Below, piece after piece: positions 1 to 13,816 of a stretch of 64,000 nt of DNA; the stretch's first letter is position 1; each line of letters begins with the position of its first letter. The notes below the pieces were generated by a model, which was not told the DNA's origin, ran no database searches, and saw only the letters and a program-made list of their open reading frames with translations. The stretch is from Diadophis punctatus similis (Eukaryota > Chordata > Lepidosauria > Squamata > Dipsadidae). A program made the position numbers and the translations under genes. The stretch is from positions 20,178,501-20,242,500 of the forward strand of contig JALIGW010000013.1 in assembly GCA_023053685.1 (NCBI GenBank), given 5' to 3'.

Positions 1-265
1 TAAATTCATGAAAAAAATCTATATATATAAAAACAGAATCCACTGCCATTATATATGCAAATATGACATTTTCATTTAATTGTACATATAAAATATGTTA
101 GTTAGGAGAGAAAAAAGCTTCATTATAAGCTTCATTAGTAGATGCTGATTTCCTTCCCAAACACAGTCAGGAAATGGCTATTTTCCTCAAAAACTGAATT
201 TCCACATAACTGGCTAAAAAAACAAAAACTGGAAAGAGTAAATCAGTTCAATGTTTTTGCTCTTA

Positions 266-489
266 CCGTATGTATCGGCGTATAAGATGACTTTTTACCC
301 CTTGAAAATCTTCGCAAAAGTCGGGGGTCGTCTTATATGCCGGGTACTAAAACTTCCAAGCAGGGCGGGGCTCAAAAACGGCCGCGGCTGCATCCTTGCC
401 ATTCTCCAGCCAAGTGGCCGAAGGAGCCCCGGAGCCCCGACGCTGCCCTGCGTCTTGGTCTCCTGCCACCACCGCCAGCTGCAGCCTTC
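266..489. mobile_element. 5' part of a TA-flanked MITE
   Basis: Starts after TA with CCGTATGTATCGGCGTATAA, a terminal sequence related to the CCGTATTTTTCGGAGTATAA elements found elsewhere in the window. A GC-rich interior (360-485) follows. The far terminal repeat is missing; the CR1 relic begins at about 490, so the element was truncated or interrupted. Superfamily not assigned. Confidence 0.45.
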
Positions 490-1475
490 CTAAGCCTTTG
501 ATCGTCTTAGTTGCTCTTCTCTGAACTTTTTCCAAACTCTCAACATATTTTTTGTAGTATGGTGACCAAAATTGGTTCCAGGTATGGTCTTACTACGGTT
601 TTATGAAGTGGTCCTAATGATCTTCACATGATCTTCACGTGATCTTGATTCTATGCCTCTGTTTATACAACTGAGGATTGTATTGGCTTTTTTGACTGCT
701 GCTGCACACTGCTGTTTCATATTCAAGTGATCATCCACTAGGACTCCAAGGTCCCTCTCACAGTTACTGATTTTGAACCAAGTCTCACCTAATCTGTACT
801 TATACTTTTGATTTTTCCTGCCTAAATGTAAAACTTTGATTTTCTCCACGTTAAACTTAATTTTGTTGGATACGGCCCATTGTTCAAGTTTGTCAAGATC
901 TTTTTGGATCCTGAGCTTGCTTTTCTGGAGTGTTGACTATTCCTGCCAGTTTAGTGTCATCTGCAAATTTCATGAGTTCCCCTTCTATTCCCTCATCTAA
1001 GTCATTTATGAAGATATTGAAGAGTACCTCGCCTAAGACGGAAACTTGTGGTACCCCATTACTTACTTCTCTCCATATGGATGTAGTACCATTAAGTACT
1101 CATAGAGTACGGTTTGTCAGCCAGCTACAGATCCATCTGGCGGTGATGTTGTCTATTCCACATTTTTCTAGCTTACCAAGAAGTAGGTTGTGGTCTATTT
1201 TGTTAAATGCCTTACTGAAATCTAAGTATACTATGTCCACAGCATTTCGCTGGTCTACTAATTTAGTGACCTTATCAAAGAATGAAATAAGATTGGTTTG
1301 GCATGATCTGTTTTTAACAAACCCATGCTGGCTACTAGTTATAACTTTATTTGCTTCTAGTTGTTTGCAGATCTGTTTTTTGATTATATTTTCCAGGATC
1401 TTCCCAGGTATTGATGTTAGACTGATTGGTCTGTAGTTTCCTGGGTCTGTTTTTTCTTCAATATTTTTTTCAACA
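490..1475 (-). mobile_element. CR1 LINE relic, reverse transcriptase region
   Basis: The minus strand translates in pieces to a CR1 reverse transcriptase: RVQRRATKTIKGL-like at 490-535, RDLGVLVDDHLNM near 740, a [13 protein letters not shown] catalytic box near 955-985, and an upstream fragment of the YRPISLT block near 1430. Frameshifts and stops break it and the 3' end is lost at 490. It abuts a second LINE on the opposite strand from about 1520. Confidence 0.8.
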
Positions 1476-1519
1476 ATTCAATATTCATCAAAGCCAATAT
1501 ACAATATACTCCACAACCT

Positions 1520-3080
1520 TGGCTGAACCTCTAAGCATAATTTTTTAAAAATCCTTCAGGACTAGCTCCTTACCCAACCTATGGTCACTTGCCACAGTCA
1601 TCCCTATTTCCAAAAAAGGAGATCCAAGTAATGTTGAAAATTACAGACCAATCTCTTTGGGCTGCGTCACCTGCAAAGTCATGGAATCAATCATAAACCA
1701 ATCCATTACGCTCCACTTAGAAACTAACAACCTACTCTCCAACAAACAATTTGGTTTCAGAAAAAAATTATCCTGTAATCTGCAACTCTTGCACTGCAAA
1801 AACATATGGACCACTCAACTTGATCAGGGTAAAACAATAGATGCAATTTACATAGACTTTTGTAAAGCTTTTGATTCAGTTGTACACGACAAACTACTTC
1901 TGAAACTAAAATCCTATGGCATTTCTGGACCCCTGCATGATTGGATAACTGCGTTCCTGTCTAAAAGACAGCAAGTGGTCAAAATAGGAAGTGCCATATC
2001 AAATCCTGCTCCTGTCAACAGTGGTGTCCCTCAAGGCAGTGTTCTAGGACCAACACTCTTCATACTCTACATAAACGATCTTTGTGATCATATTACAAGC
2101 AACTGCATTCTCTTTGCTGATGATGTTAAACTATTTAACACCACCGACAATGTTGCTATCCTTCAAAAAGACCTTGATCATGTAGCAGAATGGTCAAACA
2201 ACTGGCAACTTCAAATCTCAACCAACAAATGCTCTGTCTTACACATTGGCAAAAAAAATCAGAATACAAAATACAAACTTGGAGGAAACAAACTTGTAGA
2301 TGACCCTCACTCTGTCAAAGACCTTGGAGTACTCATATCCAATGACCTAAGTGCTAGAGCCCACTGTAACAACATTGCCAAAAAGGCACTAAGAGTTGTT
2401 AATCTAATCTTGCGTAGCTTCTTCTCTGGCAACATTACATTACTAACCAGAGCATACAAAACATTTGTTAGACCAATTCTGGAATACAGCTCACCTGTCT
2501 GGAACCCGCATTGCATATCAGACATAAATACAATTGAGAGAGTCCAGAAATATTTCACAAGAAGAGTCCTTCACTCCTCCTCTCACAACAAAATACCTTA
2601 TGCCACCAGACTTGAAATTCTGGGATTAGACAATTTACAACTACGTCGCCTCTGATCTGATCTAAATGTAGTTCATAAAATCATATACCAAAATGTCCTT
2701 CCTGTTAATGACTACTTCAGCTTCAACCGCAACAATACACGAGCATGTAATAGATTCAAACTAAATGTAAAGCGCTCCAAACTCGACTGCAGAAAATACG
2801 ACTTCAGCAACAGAGTGATCAATGCCTGGAATGCACTACCTGACTCTGTGGTTTCTTCCCCAAACCCCAAAAACTTTAACCTTAGACTGTCTACAGTCGA
2901 CCTCTCCCCGTTTCTAAGAGGTCTGTAAGGGGCGTGCATAAGCGCACCACTGTGCCTACCGTCCCTGTCCTACTGTCCTATTGTCCTCTTTTATCGTTAC
3001 TTTTTACTTATGTTTATACAAACTACTACTATCCTATACATGTTTGACAAATAAATAAAATAAATAAATAAATAAATATT
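1520..3080 (+). mobile_element. CR1-L3-like LINE, 5'-truncated, RT ORF with one premature stop
   Basis: A non-LTR retrotransposon fragment containing most of the reverse transcriptase. 1657-2655 is open and includes IDFCKAFDSVVHD, SGVPQGSVLGP and the catalytic box LFADDVKLF. A TGA at 2653-2655 replaces the CGA found at the same place in the copy at 48610. The frame then continues to a natural-looking TAA at 2926-2928 after FLRGL. The 3' UTR ends in AATAAATAAA repeats (3048-3077). Two related copies lie at 48610 and 62750. Clade by overall appearance: CR1 group, like the L3-type CR1 LINEs of snakes; a library search would settle this. Confidence 0.85.
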
Positions 3081-4793
3081 TCTGCCAAGAAAACAAATCT
3101 TTTCATGGAATTTTCATATAGAGAATGCCATCTTTTATAAATATTTTAAAATAAAGGAGCAAGGTAGATAAATATCTCAGTGGTGGCTTGCTTAATGCAT
3201 CCTTCAGATTTGACCTACAAATTGAATTGGTGTTGTACCATTAAAGGGAGTAATTCCATTAAAGAAAATGCAACAACAAAAGATTTTATATAATTGAAAT
3301 TCTCTGTTATCATTGAACTCTGTTCATATGAAAGGCGGGATATAAATAAATAAGTAAATTAAAAATATGATCTAGCAAAATATTATTCAGAAGAAACTAT
3401 CTCACAAAATCTATTTACTGCTAACAGTACTAGAACATGTTTGGATATCCAGAAAACAATAAAACAACCTTTGTAATTCTCTCCGTTTATTTCTGTTTCA
3501 ATGGGGGAGAGAGTAAAAGAAAAGCTTTTTTTTTTAATGTACTTATTACTACGGGAATGGAAATTTTAGAATTACTACATTGCAATCAATAAGAGAGAGA
3601 TTGAATTTACACATCACATCAACTCTTGATTAGCACATCAATGCTGCATATTTTGCTTCCTGGTTGCCAAATATTGCCACATATATGAAGGGCTAATGAG
3701 AACATGTATAAGTAAACCATGCAACATAGCTGCTGATGAATGTGCTAGATACTGTCCCAACAGCATAAATTCTTCATCAGTCTGAATAAGTAACGTATGT
3801 CCATAATTATTCTCCCCAGAGACAAGGGGGCACTTTATAACAGAAGGTTAAATGATTACTTACATATATGCTTTGGTTATAGAACAGACAAGAATGTCCA
3901 TGCAAAGTTAGCACACTATGGGAAGGAGATGTATAACCAGCTATATATTCTCTTGAGTCACAGCTAGAGTCAAATGAAACACATAAATAATTTCCATGCA
4001 CTTCGTTTTTACTTGATTACAAGCAGAGGAAGGATCCTTGCCAGAACAAGTACAAGAATGTATCTTTCTGTTCCAGGATGACTGCAATGAAAATCACACA
4101 CTTGCTCCATGCATCAAACAGTATTAGAAAAATAACCCCCATTGTCACAAATGTGAGCTCATTGTCATTAATGTGAGGTTATTTTCTAAGGATCCCAGAC
4201 ATGTGAAAGTCATCTGTTTATTTGCTTTGGGAAGGAAGGGGAGAAATCCTCCTTCTAAATGCCATGTTTCTATTAAGCCTTTTCTTTCTCTCCTATAATT
4301 AGTTAAATATGTGGGAAATAAAGAGATTTTCACACCACCACTGTTTTCATTTCCCAACTCTCAAAAGCCATTTGAAGGCAAGCTGTGATTGTCTTCACTT
4401 CTGGAGACCTAATAAGCTGAGAACAACTGAAAATTATTACTTTATGCTGAGTCCCACAACTGCAAAAATACCTTCATGTCTCATTCTACATAAGAGGGAA
4501 AGAAAGAAAAGGTTTTTAAAAACATTGATAATATGGCATTTTGTAGGGTCCTTCTTGCTTCTCTGGACTTCCCTGAAACTATATGTAAGGAAAGGAAAAA
4601 ATTCCACTAATGGAGAAACAAAGTACAAAATTTCAAACAAAAAAAAACCATTTGTAGCAGTTTTGATTAGCCCAGAGATGAATCAGAAATAAAACATCTC
4701 AATTTTACAGTACTGCTGATCTCACTGGAATTCAGAGGACCAAAACTGCTTCCGAAGTGGTGTACAATCTAGTATGTTACAAACCGTGCTGAC

Positions 4794-5061
4794 TAGGGGT
4801 GGGTTCCGGTTTTCTTTGCTGCCAGTTCGCTCAGGGACGCGCTGCGGGGGCGCGTTGCACATGCGCACGTATGCGCAGTACTTTAAAAAAGCTTCTGCGC
4901 ATGCACAGAAGCTAAAACAAGATGGCAGCGCCTACGGCTCTGCTGGGAGAACCAGCTCATAGGCATGGCAGGCCTGGGTCGGTGCCGGTTCTAGTGACCC
5001 AGGCCGCCAAGTTACTGCCAGTTCTATAGAGCCAGTCCAAACCGGGAGGAACGCACCTCTA
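4794..5061. mobile_element. hAT MITE, GGTGGGTTCC family
   Basis: Ends TAGGGGTGGGTTCC and GGAACGCACCTCTA are inverted repeats. Flanks GTGCTGAC (4786-4793) and ATGCTGAC (5062-5069) form an 8-bp target duplication with one mismatch. GC-rich interior without coding capacity. Confidence 0.8.
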
Positions 5062-5242
5062 ATGCTGACACCAAAATGATGTCCCTCCAGCAGACTTGTG
5101 TGTGGAAGTGTGCATCAATTCGTATTATATAAAGGATAATATTTTACCTTTATTATATAGATTATGTTAACAGTCATCATAGGCAATACTTGGCTAAATG
5201 GAACAGAAAATCCTTAGAAGATGGAATAGTATAACATGCTTC

Positions 5243-5558
<316 letters not shown>

Positions 5559-5905
5559 TGCTGGCTGGCGTGGCCTAGGGGGAGGGCCTTCTCTGTGGGG
5601 GGCCCTGTTCTCTGCAACCAACTACCCCCAGAGATCCGAATTATCCCCACCTTGCTGGTCTTCCGAAAAGCCATTAAGACATGGATCTTCCTACAGGCGG
5701 GATGATTTTGAGACAACTTCACAGCCTAGGTCTCCCCCATGTATGTATGGTTTTGTATGACTTTTTTAAACTTTTTAAAATTGTTTTTAAATTATTATAT
5801 TGTTTGGTTTGTTCTTTAAATGTTGTACGCCGCCCTGAGTCCCCAGGGAGTAGGGCGGCATATAAGAAAACTAAATAAATAAATAATAAATAAATAAATA
5901 AATTA
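5559..5905 (+). mobile_element. 3' end of a CR1/L2-group LINE
   Basis: Frames across 5575-5705 read [20 protein letters not shown] and then IKTWIF, the typical C-terminus of CR1/L2-type LINE proteins. The tail GCCGCCCTGAGTCC...GGGCGGCATA followed by AAATAAATAAATA matches the tail at 25815-25890. No RT domain remains. Confidence 0.65.
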
Positions 5906-6315
5906 TTTATTTATTTATTATTAAATTCATTATTCATTATTATTAAATTATTAAATTCATATGCCACCCATCTCACCATCGAAGTGACTGTGGGCAGCTT
6001 ACACCACCATAAAAACAAGAATACAAAAACATTAATAACATTAAAATTAACAGGGACTGGAAGTAGGAACCAGTATAGGAATGGGATGGAGATGGGATTG
6101 TCTTTCTTAGTCCATTAGGCACTTCCAGCATGGAATGCCCCCATCAGACCCCAAGCCACTTGGCAGAGCAAGGTTTTAAAGCCATTTTCAGAAGGCCAAG
6201 AGAGTGAGGATAGATCTCCCCTCCAACAACATTATGTTCCAGAGGGCAGGAGCCATGGCAGAAAAGGTTCTCCCGCAGGACCCCACCAACTAAACATAGA
6301 ACAATTGGGTCTGTA

Positions 6316-6474
6316 CAGCAGTGGGTTCTGAAACCCTTTACTGCTGGTTCAACCGCGCACACACACGATGCTTCTGCACATGCGCAGAAGCGTCCTGGGT
6401 GGGTGGGCGGAGCCCCCTGCCACCGGTGCTACCGGTTCTTAGAATCGGGCCAAACCAGGAGCAACCCACCGCTG
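6316..6474. mobile_element. hAT MITE, GTGGGTTCTG family
   Basis: Termini CAGCAGTGGGTTCTG and GCAACCCACCGCTG. Flanks GGTCTGTA (6308-6315) and GGTCCGTA (6475-6482) are an 8-bp duplication with one mismatch. Confidence 0.8.
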
Positions 6475-6498
6475 GGTCCGTAGCATGGCCCTTCTGCC

Positions 6499-6687
6499 CA
6501 AGGAGTCCCCAACCCCTAGTCCGTAGATTGGCACTGGGCCGTGGCATGCCAGGAACTGGACTGTTCAAACAAGCAAAGCCTCATCCGCAGAATGCAGGCA
6601 ACACACAAAACCATGGTCCCTCTGGTCCGCGGAAAAACCTCTCTCCTCGGACCCAGTCCCTAGTGCCCAAAAGTTGGGGGGCCGCTG
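6499..6687. mobile_element. hAT-like MITE, GTCCCCAACCCC family
   Basis: Begins CAAGGAGTCCCCAACCCC and ends AAGTTGGGGGGCCGCTG, imperfect inverted ends of the CAGGGGTCCCCAACC type. No clear target duplication. Fragment-like sequence of the same family appears near 41165-41235. Confidence 0.55.
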
Positions 6688-7479
6688 CCTTATACAATAG
6701 GGATCCTCACAGACCTCATCAAACAGACCTGCATTCTCCAAAATGCTGTTCTATACCTAATTAAGTTGCAAAGGTGCTATTTATTCAGTAATCTGTTGAC
6801 ATAAAAATCTTCGGAGGTTTTTCTGATAATGAGGTAGTAGATTTTATCTAAAATATCATAAGTCACATACAGAGTTAACTATCGAGTCAGGTTTTACATT
6901 TCTAATAACATCCTTTTCTTTTCTTTTCTGATTTCTATATGCCATCAGTATGTAACATTTTAGTGTTTTCGATATGATCAACTACCGTATATTATTCCCT
7001 TCTAGTGACCTCCAAGATACATTTCTAAAAATAGAACAGGCTGAAACGAATTCAGATCTCTGACATCAATTTTATATCCCTTTGAGGTAAGAACCTGAGT
7101 GGATTTCACCAAACACTTCAGTCATCCTTGAGAATGTTTTTTTCTTCCAAAATTCCTAACACTAAGGGCATGACACTGGAAGATCCCAGGTGGTTAAAAA
7201 AAAAAAACCTGCCGTTTTGATTTTTAAATCATTCACTGCTTTCCCAACCCGGAACTAAAAACATTATTTTAAATTATACAATGAACTCAGCAAGTCTCTT
7301 TGCCTTCCTTTCTTATTATTTGGGTTAAATGAGTGTTACATGGCATTGCATGTTCCCCAGCATTAGATGTTTCTTTTCCAATTGCTGGAGAACATGTTCT
7401 TCTTTAGTGTTCATTGTTTATTCCCTGGAATGCCATCTAGAGTTGCTTTAGTGACTGAGGCAACTAATACATTGAATGA

Positions 7480-7618
<139 letters not shown>

Positions 7619-8078
7619 GAGTTGGAAGGGACCTTGGAGGTCTTCTAGTCCAACCCCCTGCTTAGGCAGGAAACCCTACACCACTTCAGACAGATGGTTA
7701 TCCAACATCTTCTTAAAAACTTCCAGTGTTGGAGCATTCACAACTTCTGGAGGCAAGCTGTTCCACGGATTAATTGTTCTAACTGTCAGGAAATTTCTCC
7801 TAAATTCTAAGTTGCTTCTCTCCTTGTTTAGTTTCCACCCATTGCTTCTTGTTCTACCCTCAGGTGCTTTGGATAATAGTTTGACTCCCTCTTCTTTGTG
7901 GCAACCCCTGAGATATTGGAACACTGCTATAATGTCTCCCCTGATCCTTCTTTTCATTAAACTAGACATATCCAGTTCCTGCAACCGTTCTTCATATGTT
8001 TTAACCTCCAGTCCCCTAATCATCTTTGTTGCTCTTCTCTGCACTCTTTCTAGAGTCTCAACATCCTTTTTACATTGT
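7619..8078 (-). mobile_element. CR1 LINE 3' end
   Basis: The minus strand encodes the CR1 C-terminus: MQRRATKMIRGLEVKTYEER near 8040, GDIIAVFQYLRGCHKEEGVK near 7930, and TINPWNSLPPEVVNAPTLEV to the stop near 7678. It is well preserved and open from 8044 to 7676. Confidence 0.9.
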
Positions 8079-8082
8079 GGCG

Positions 8083-8143
8083 TGGAATGAATGAATAAAT
8101 GAATGAATGAATGAATGAATGAATGAATGAATGAATGAATGAA

Positions 8144-8218
<75 letters not shown>

Positions 8219-8220
8219 AT
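8083..8220. repeat. (AATG)n(AATA)n microsatellite
   Basis: About 60 bp of GAATGAAT then about 80 bp of AAATAAAT, adjoining the 5' break of the CR1 fragment. Confidence 0.97.
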
Positions 8221-8779
8221 CTCTGAAATGTGCTTGCAGTGACCGCAGTGCAAATCTCTAAGTGAAACTAGAGGCATGTTGCTAATCCCTACTGTTCCCT
8301 CTCATATTTGTCTTTCATGCCCTAAATATATCTGTTCTCAGGAAGGAATTTATTTCTGTTTAGTAAGAATAGCAACGTTCAGTAGTTGCCATTGTAATAA
8401 TAAAAGCAGAGTTGCCTTTCTCCCCAGTGGCCACCTGTCATAAAAATATATTGGGGAATATTTGTTGTTGAAACTTTCTATTATCTGGATGAATAAGGAG
8501 AGAGACAGTAGAAGACCGAGCCCTTAGAGGTAAGCAGGTCAAGGAACAAGCAAGGCAAGGATTCCAAAAATGCTTTTGTGGCAATAAGGTAGAAAAACAG
8601 AATCTTTGAAGCCAGACCAAAATCTCCATTGCCCTTTTGTAAGCATAATAAGGCTGTTCTGAATCCCTCTCTTTGGGCTTCTACTTTCCCAGGGCAGAGC
8701 AAACTTGTCGCTCTCCCATCTCCTTTGCAAACCCAGTGTTAATTTCCTCTAGAGAAAAAGACAGATCCATCCAACAGTA

Positions 8780-11559
8780 CAGGTAGTCCTTGACTTACCA
8801 CCATAATTGAGCCTGAAATTACAGTTGTAGGTCACGACACTCATTAAGTGGTCTACCATGTGACTCTGCCTGATTTTACATCCTTTTCTGCAGCAGTTGA
8901 TAAGCAAATGCCAGCATTTGTTGTGAACCAATTGTTCACCAAGGGGGATTTTTGCCCAGCAACTGGAAGTAAGTACCAGTTTTTGGGCAAAACAATGCAA
9001 ATCACAGTCATGTGACAGTGGGATACTGCAAGCAGGCATAAATGCAGGCCAGTTGCTGAGCACCCAAAATGCAGTCATGTGACCTCAATGGGAGGTGAAC
9101 GTCAGCCCTGAAGCAAACCTGGCTGAGGCCATCTTTGAGGCTTTGAGGCTTCAGGGTTGCAACTTTGTTTCCCAAAAAGTAGAGAAGGGAACAAGGAGAT
9201 CAGCCATATTGGACTTAATTCTCACTAACAGAGATGAAATGATAGAAGGTGTTGAAGCTACAGGAACATTGGGGGCAAGTGATCATACAATATTGGAATT
9301 CAACATTATGCAAACACAAGTAGTAGAACAAAATCAAACTAGAGTCTTGGACTTTAAGAGAGCTAATTTCAATAAACTTAGAGAGAGCTTGGGAAGGATT
9401 CCATGGATGAGAATCTTCAAGGAGAAAACAACTCAAGAAGCTTGGGAAATTTTGAAAAGTAAGATTATAAAAGCCCAGTCTAACACAATACCAATGAAGA
9501 AGAAAAATAATAGTTCTCAAAAGAAACCAGCATGGCTGCATAAAGAGCTCTCTGACAAATTGAAAGACAAAAAGGACAAGTATAAAAAGTGGAAAGAGGG
9601 GCAAATAACTAAGGCAGAATATCAGCAAATAGCCCGAGCCTGTAAAGATGAAGTGAGGAAAGCTAAGGCTCACAACGAACAAAGGCTTGCAACAAAAATA
9701 AAAAATAACAAAAAAAGCTTCTTCCAACATGTTAAAAACAAGAAAAAGTCAAGGAAATAATTGGTTCATTGCTGGGAGAAAGTGGCAAGAAGGTGACAAG
9801 TAACCAGGAGAAAGCAGAACTACTTAACTAGTTTTTTGCATCTGTCTTTACACAAAGGGAAAAAACAGTCCAACATACCAAAAACAGCGCCACAAAAAAC
9901 AGATTAGGAACACAAGTTAAAATAGGGAAGAAAATGGTAAGTGAACACCTGTCTACCCTAGACAAGTTCAAATCACCAGGACCGGATGGATTAAACCCCA
10001 AGATTCTGAAGGAACTGGCAGACGAGATCTCCAAACTACTGAACTATATCTTTCAAAGTTCCTGGAGCACCGGGGAACTGCCAGAGGACTGGAAAAGAGC
10101 TGATGTAGTTCCCATCTTCAAAAGGGGGGAGGAACAGATTCAGGAAACTGCAGACCTATCAGCCTGACCTCAATACCAGGGAAGATTCTGGAAAAGATAA
10201 TCAAGCAACGAATCAGCGAACACCTAGAAGCAAACAAAGTAATAACCAAAACCCAACATCAGTTTGTCAAAAACAGATCATGCCAGACTAATCTTTTTGC
10301 ATTATTTGTCAAAGTGACAAAATTAGTGGACCAGAGGAATACTGTCGATACAATTTACTTGGACTTCAGTAAGGTATTTGATAAAGTAGACCATAACCTA
10401 CTACTAGAAAAAGTAGAAAAATGTGGATTAGAGAGCATCACCACCAGATGGATTCGTAACTGGCTGACCAACCACACTCAACGTGTAGTCCTCAATGGAA
10501 CTGCATCTACATGGAGGGAAGTATGCAGTGGAGTACCCAAGGTTCTGTTTTAGGCCCAGTACTCTTCAACATCTTCATCAATGATTTGGATAAGGGGATA
10601 GATGGGGAACTCATCCAATTTGCAGATGACACCAAACTGGCAGGAATAGCCAATACTCCAGAAGATAGGCTCAAGATACAGAAGGATCTTGACAGACTTG
10701 AACATTGGGCGCTATCTAACAAAATGAAATTCAATGGTGAAAAAAGTAAGGTTCTACATTTAGGCAAGAAAAACAAAATGCACAGGTACAGTATATGTGG
10801 TACCTTGCTCAACAGTAGTAACTTTGAGAGGGATCTTGGAGTCCTAGTGGACAACCATTTAAATATGAGCCAGCAGTGTGCAGCAGCTGCCAAAAAAGCC
10901 AACACAGTTCTAGGCTGCATAAATAGAGGGATAGAATCAAGATCACGTGGCACTTTATAATGCCTTGGTAAGGCCATACTTGGAATACTGCATTCAGTTT
11001 TGGTCGCCATGATGTAAAAAAGAAGTTGAGACTCTAGAAAGAGTGCAGAGAAGAGCAACAAAGATGATTAGACTGGAGGCTAAAACATATAAAGAACGGT
11101 TGAAGGAACTGGGTATGTCTAGTTTAATGAAAAAAAGGACTAGGGGAGACATGATAGTGTTCCAATATCTCAGGGGCCGCCACAAACAAGAGGGAGTGAA
11201 GCTATTCTCCAAAGCACCTGAGGGCAGGACAAGAAGCAATGGGTGGAAACTAATCAAGGAGAGAAGCAACTTAGAACTAAGGAGACATTTCCTGACAGTT
11301 AGAACAATTAATCAGTGGAACAACTTGCTTCCAGAAGTTGTGAATGCTCCAACACTGGAAGTTTTTAAGATGATGTTGGATAACCATTTGTCTGAAGTGG
11401 TGTAGGGTTTCCTGCCTAAGCAGGGGATTGGACTAGAGGTCCCTTCCAACTTTATTAGTTATTTGTTGCCACATAATTTCGTATCTGGCTATCTTTTTGG
11501 GGGTACATCATAACTTTAAATGGCTGCTAAGCAACCAATCATAAATCAAGGACTACCTG
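8780..11559. mobile_element. TA-flanked MITE (GGTAGTCCTTGACTTA family) split by a CR1
   Basis: Left end CAGGTAGTCCTTGACTTA and right end AATCAAGGACTACCTG are inverted repeats bordered by TA on both sides (8778-8779, 11560-11561), as expected for Tc1/mariner-type insertion. The MITE halves are 8780 to about 9085 and about 11466-11559; the CR1 between them came later. Related copies lie at 23006-23699 and 55724-56081. Confidence 0.75.
9086..11465 (+). mobile_element. CR1 LINE, about 2.4 kb, ORF2 with frameshifts
   Basis: The longest CR1 in the window. It covers the end of the endonuclease domain (DLILTNRDEMIEG and GASDHTILEF at 9095-9300), the basic linker to 9757, RT blocks PGPDGLNPKILKEL (9970-10010), LDFSKVFDKVDHNLL (10350-10400) and FADDTKLAG (10620), and the C-terminal domain to TAG at 11403-11405. 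Frameshifts near 10150, 10540 and 10960 and internal stops make it inactive. The 5' end (ORF1, most of the endonuclease) is missing. The 3' end GGTCCCTTCCAAC is intact. It is inserted in a TA-flanked MITE. Confidence 0.9.
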
Positions 11560-12891
11560 TAAGTTAAATGACTATTCACACTTTGAGAATAGTTTGAAAA
11601 AAACCCTTAAGATTTCAGACAGACAGCCGAAAAGAACTTTTGTTTGTAGGGGTTATGTTAGTTGATATTTACCATATGAATAATTAAAATTGACCCATTT
11701 ACTGCTGACACAGCCTCTCACAACTGTTTGGAATTTAATATTGCATTATTTTTCAACATAGCCTGACAAATAATTTTGATATTGTGGACCCCTGAGAAAT
11801 GTTTGGGGAGCAGGGACCATGCTTGAAGAAACACTGCATTAAAGGAATCAATCTTTATTCAGGCTTCTGCACAAAACAGAAAATGTGCAACGCCCTCAAA
11901 AGGTTCATTAACTTTAATGAACTGATATTTTAAAGCAAACACACCTTTTTTATCAAGCTCACATGGAAAAAGATAGGCTGCTTTCATGAATAGCCAAAGG
12001 GCTCTGCTTCAGCAAATTACAAAGCATTTCTTCCAAATTATTTCCAAAGTGTGCACAGCTTTTGTAATTGGAACACAAATCTTGTTATTGATTTCACCAT
12101 TTACAGAAAGCAACAGTGAAATACAAATAAAGAAATACAGAAGAAATACAAATAAAAATGTGATAAGTACAATTAGTATAATTTTGCAATAGCACTTGGA
12201 TATCATAGATATAAACAATGCTATAGAATTTTATCAGAGAATTTAACAGGAAAAAAAATAGTCTAAAATGTATTTAGGTAAGCCTATTTGAAGCCTAGCA
12301 AAATCGTTCTACTACACTCAGTTCCTTCAAATCACAAATGAAATCTTACTTTGAATTTTAACACACTAATTTAATATCTGACATTTTTGTGTGGAAAATT
12401 TAATTTATTGTAAAACAATGTTGGTGTTAATATAAAGCTAAGCACAAATTTTTAGAAATGTTTGGTTTTGATGGAATCTAGCCAGACTCTTTTCCAAAGG
12501 ACTATAGCTAATTAGAAATCTTATTTCAGATAGTATATTAGATTTGTACTTTGAGTGTGTTCTATTTTTAGGAATTAGTTACTCTATGCCATCTGGCAGA
12601 GGGTCACCAGAAAAGAATAAATTAGTTGCTAATAGCAACAACACTGCAAAACCTCACACTTTGGAGGCATATAATAGAAATCCAAAAATTTAAATAGAAA
12701 TTTGGCTGATGGCTTATGGCACTACAGAGCTCGGATTTTTCTAGGGAGACAGTATTGATTTCCAATTCTATGAGAGTTCTACAGGTAAAACAATCTGGCA
12801 ATTTGGCTGAAGAATTAATGAATACCATTGTTCTCAGGGCAATATGGAAAACAGGCTAACAGTGTGGTTAATGCTAAAGAGCAGAGGTCTT

Positions 12892-13011
12892 CAAACTTGG
12901 CAACTTTAAGACTTGTGGACTTCAACTCCCAGAATTCTACAGCCAGCATAGCTGGGAATTCTGGGAGTTGAAGTCCACAAGTCTTAAAGTTGCCAAGTTT
13001 GAAGACCTCTG
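12892..13011. mobile_element. Palindromic hAT MITE (CAGAGGTCTTCAAACTTGG family)
   Basis: A 120-bp near-perfect hairpin whose arms include GGACTTCAACTCCCAGAATT. It is flanked on both sides by CTAAAGAG (12884-12891, 13012-13019), an exact 8-bp duplication typical of hAT transposition. Confidence 0.93.
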
Positions 13012-13816
13012 CTAAAGAGTAACGCTAAAAGTAAATTCATGTACCTTGGTGCCCAAACATATAAACAGTAAACAGTATTGTGAAAATTCAAAGTTCTGTG
13101 CAGGACTATTTGTTCACTGAAATAGTTCAAGGTACATAACTCTTGATCTTATCAGGTTGAAATATAGGATTTTTACTCTAATTTAAGACTCTCAAGAAGA
13201 GCATGATGAATGAATATTGATTTTTTTAACTATCTTTACTGCTGAAACCTTTAAATGTTAACCATGTAGCAAATCTTTCTATTTATATACTAACATACAG
13301 ACAGACCTTTCTGTCTATTTATATGGAAATAATTAATCTGATTATATAGAAGAAAATTTGTCTTGAACTTACATCAAGATTTGCCATGAGTATAATATTT
13401 AAGGCAAGTAAGTGTCGACATATCTATAAGGGCACAATGTTTAAGACAAGACTTCTTCCATATAGTTTCTTATTTGGAACTACTGTATATTTGTTTGTAT
13501 AATTTAGATACCACCCATCTCATAGCAATGACTCTGGGTAGAATAAAAGGTTAAAGCAAGAGTTTAGCAATCTAAAGCAGGATGTCCAAGGTCAAAACAA
13601 TCATAACAACTAATAAAAAGCAAAATAAATCAGCAGAGCTCATCTAAGCTCCCAAACTGGATGCATCACAAACTTCACATCGAGACTGAAGAATCAATTG
13701 GTTGAACATTCTTGAATACTAGCATATTTTTAATGACTCCTGGCAGTTAACCCAAGAAAATGCACATAGAACACTGATCAGTACTCAATATTAAGAAATT
13801 AAATTCATGTAATATA

